DNA of 6,061 bases from an uncultured Bacilli bacterium (lineage in GTDB: Bacteria > Bacillota_I > Bacilli_A > RF39 > UBA660). The notes under the pieces were generated by a model. That model saw nothing but the letters and a program-made list of their open reading frames with translations. It was not told where the DNA came from and searched no databases. Position numbers and translations under genes: made by a program. This document shows, piece by piece, positions 5,919-6,061 of this stretch (the first letter of the stretch is position 1; each line of letters opens with the position of its first letter). The stretch is taken from positions 1-6,061 of the forward strand of contig CANQIR010000061.1 in assembly GCA_947624095.1 (NCBI GenBank), written 5' to 3'.

Positions 5919-6061
5919 TTATATCCAGACACCGTAGGTTACGGCTCCCATTGCGAGGAGTAAACCGATAATCCAGAATAGTTTGACAATATCACGTTCG
6001 GCCCAGCCGAGTTGTTCAAAGTGATGATGAAGGGGTGCCATACGGAAAACTTTTTTATGGA
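5919..6061 (-). CDS. mraY: Phospho-N-acetylmuramoyl-pentapeptide transferase, C-terminal end (start outside the window)
   Basis: The last 46 codons plus stop are present; the rest lies beyond the right edge. MraY transfers phospho-MurNAc-pentapeptide from UDP to undecaprenyl phosphate, making lipid I at the inner face of the membrane. The diagnostic segment is [11 protein letters not shown], whose His triplet is a hallmark of the active-site loop. It is followed by the usual [12 protein letters not shown] linker and a last membrane helix ending VTYGVWI. The stop at 5919-5921 is 23 bases from the convergent ftsW stop. GC is about 46% here, above the rest of the window, with many C-ending codons and no avoidable G-ending codon. 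Confidence 0.93.
   Translation of the reverse strand, partial: HKKVFRMAPLHHHFEQLGWAERDIVKLFWIIGLLLAMGAVTYGVWI

Noticed and set aside
5919..6061. Horizontal transfer suggested by the higher GC (about 46%) of the mraY end
   Set aside because: The sample is only about 140 bases of a highly conserved region rich in Gly, Ala, Pro, Trp and His codons. The excess of C-ending codons fits the strand bias seen in the other minus-strand genes.

Overview
This is an AT-rich window (roughly 30% GC by spot counts). It uses standard-code stops, TGG for Trp, strong purine-rich Shine-Dalgarno sites and sigma-A-like promoters. This fits a low-GC Gram-positive (Bacillota/Bacilli-like) bacterium with a peptidoglycan wall; the finer placement is a guess. 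No rRNA, tRNA, CRISPR array, insertion sequence or phage gene was seen. I read seven protein genes: five complete, and two cut by the window edges. Those two carry no stop or no start inside the window and were read directly from the reverse strand.

Layout. On the minus strand, from high to low coordinates: a membrane protein related to the DUF2207 family (3801-4691), an M14-type zinc peptidase-like protein (2424-3728), a dCMP deaminase (1879-2391), a small metallo-beta-lactamase-fold hydrolase of the glyoxalase-II/YqgX type (1304-1804), and an ANL/NRPS-type adenylating enzyme that runs off the left edge (1-1241). Divergent from the DUF2207-like gene is ftsW on the plus strand (4804-5895). 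It converges on the last 46 codons of mraY on the minus strand (5919-6061), with one hairpin terminator shared between their stop codons.

Transcription. Clear minus-strand promoters lie before the M14 gene (TTTACA-17-TATAAT) and before the adenylation gene (TTGCAA-17-TATAAT). An extended -10 lies before the hydrolase gene. A hairpin with a T-run ends the M14-dCMP deaminase unit just upstream of that extended -10. All intergenic gaps are short (32 to 112 bp).

How the genes relate. FtsW (septal glycan polymerase) and MraY (lipid I synthase) act in the same peptidoglycan pathway, but here they face each other instead of lying in one dcw operon. The other genes look like a mixed set (nucleotide metabolism, hydrolases, an acyl/aminoacyl-activating enzyme), and nothing in the sequence ties them into one system. 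I see no convincing new multi-gene system. The oddities most worth checking are the adenylation enzyme lacking the amino-group-binding Asp, the M14 protein with a lost carboxylate-binding Arg and a ~100-residue insertion, and the strong G/C strand asymmetry in codon use.
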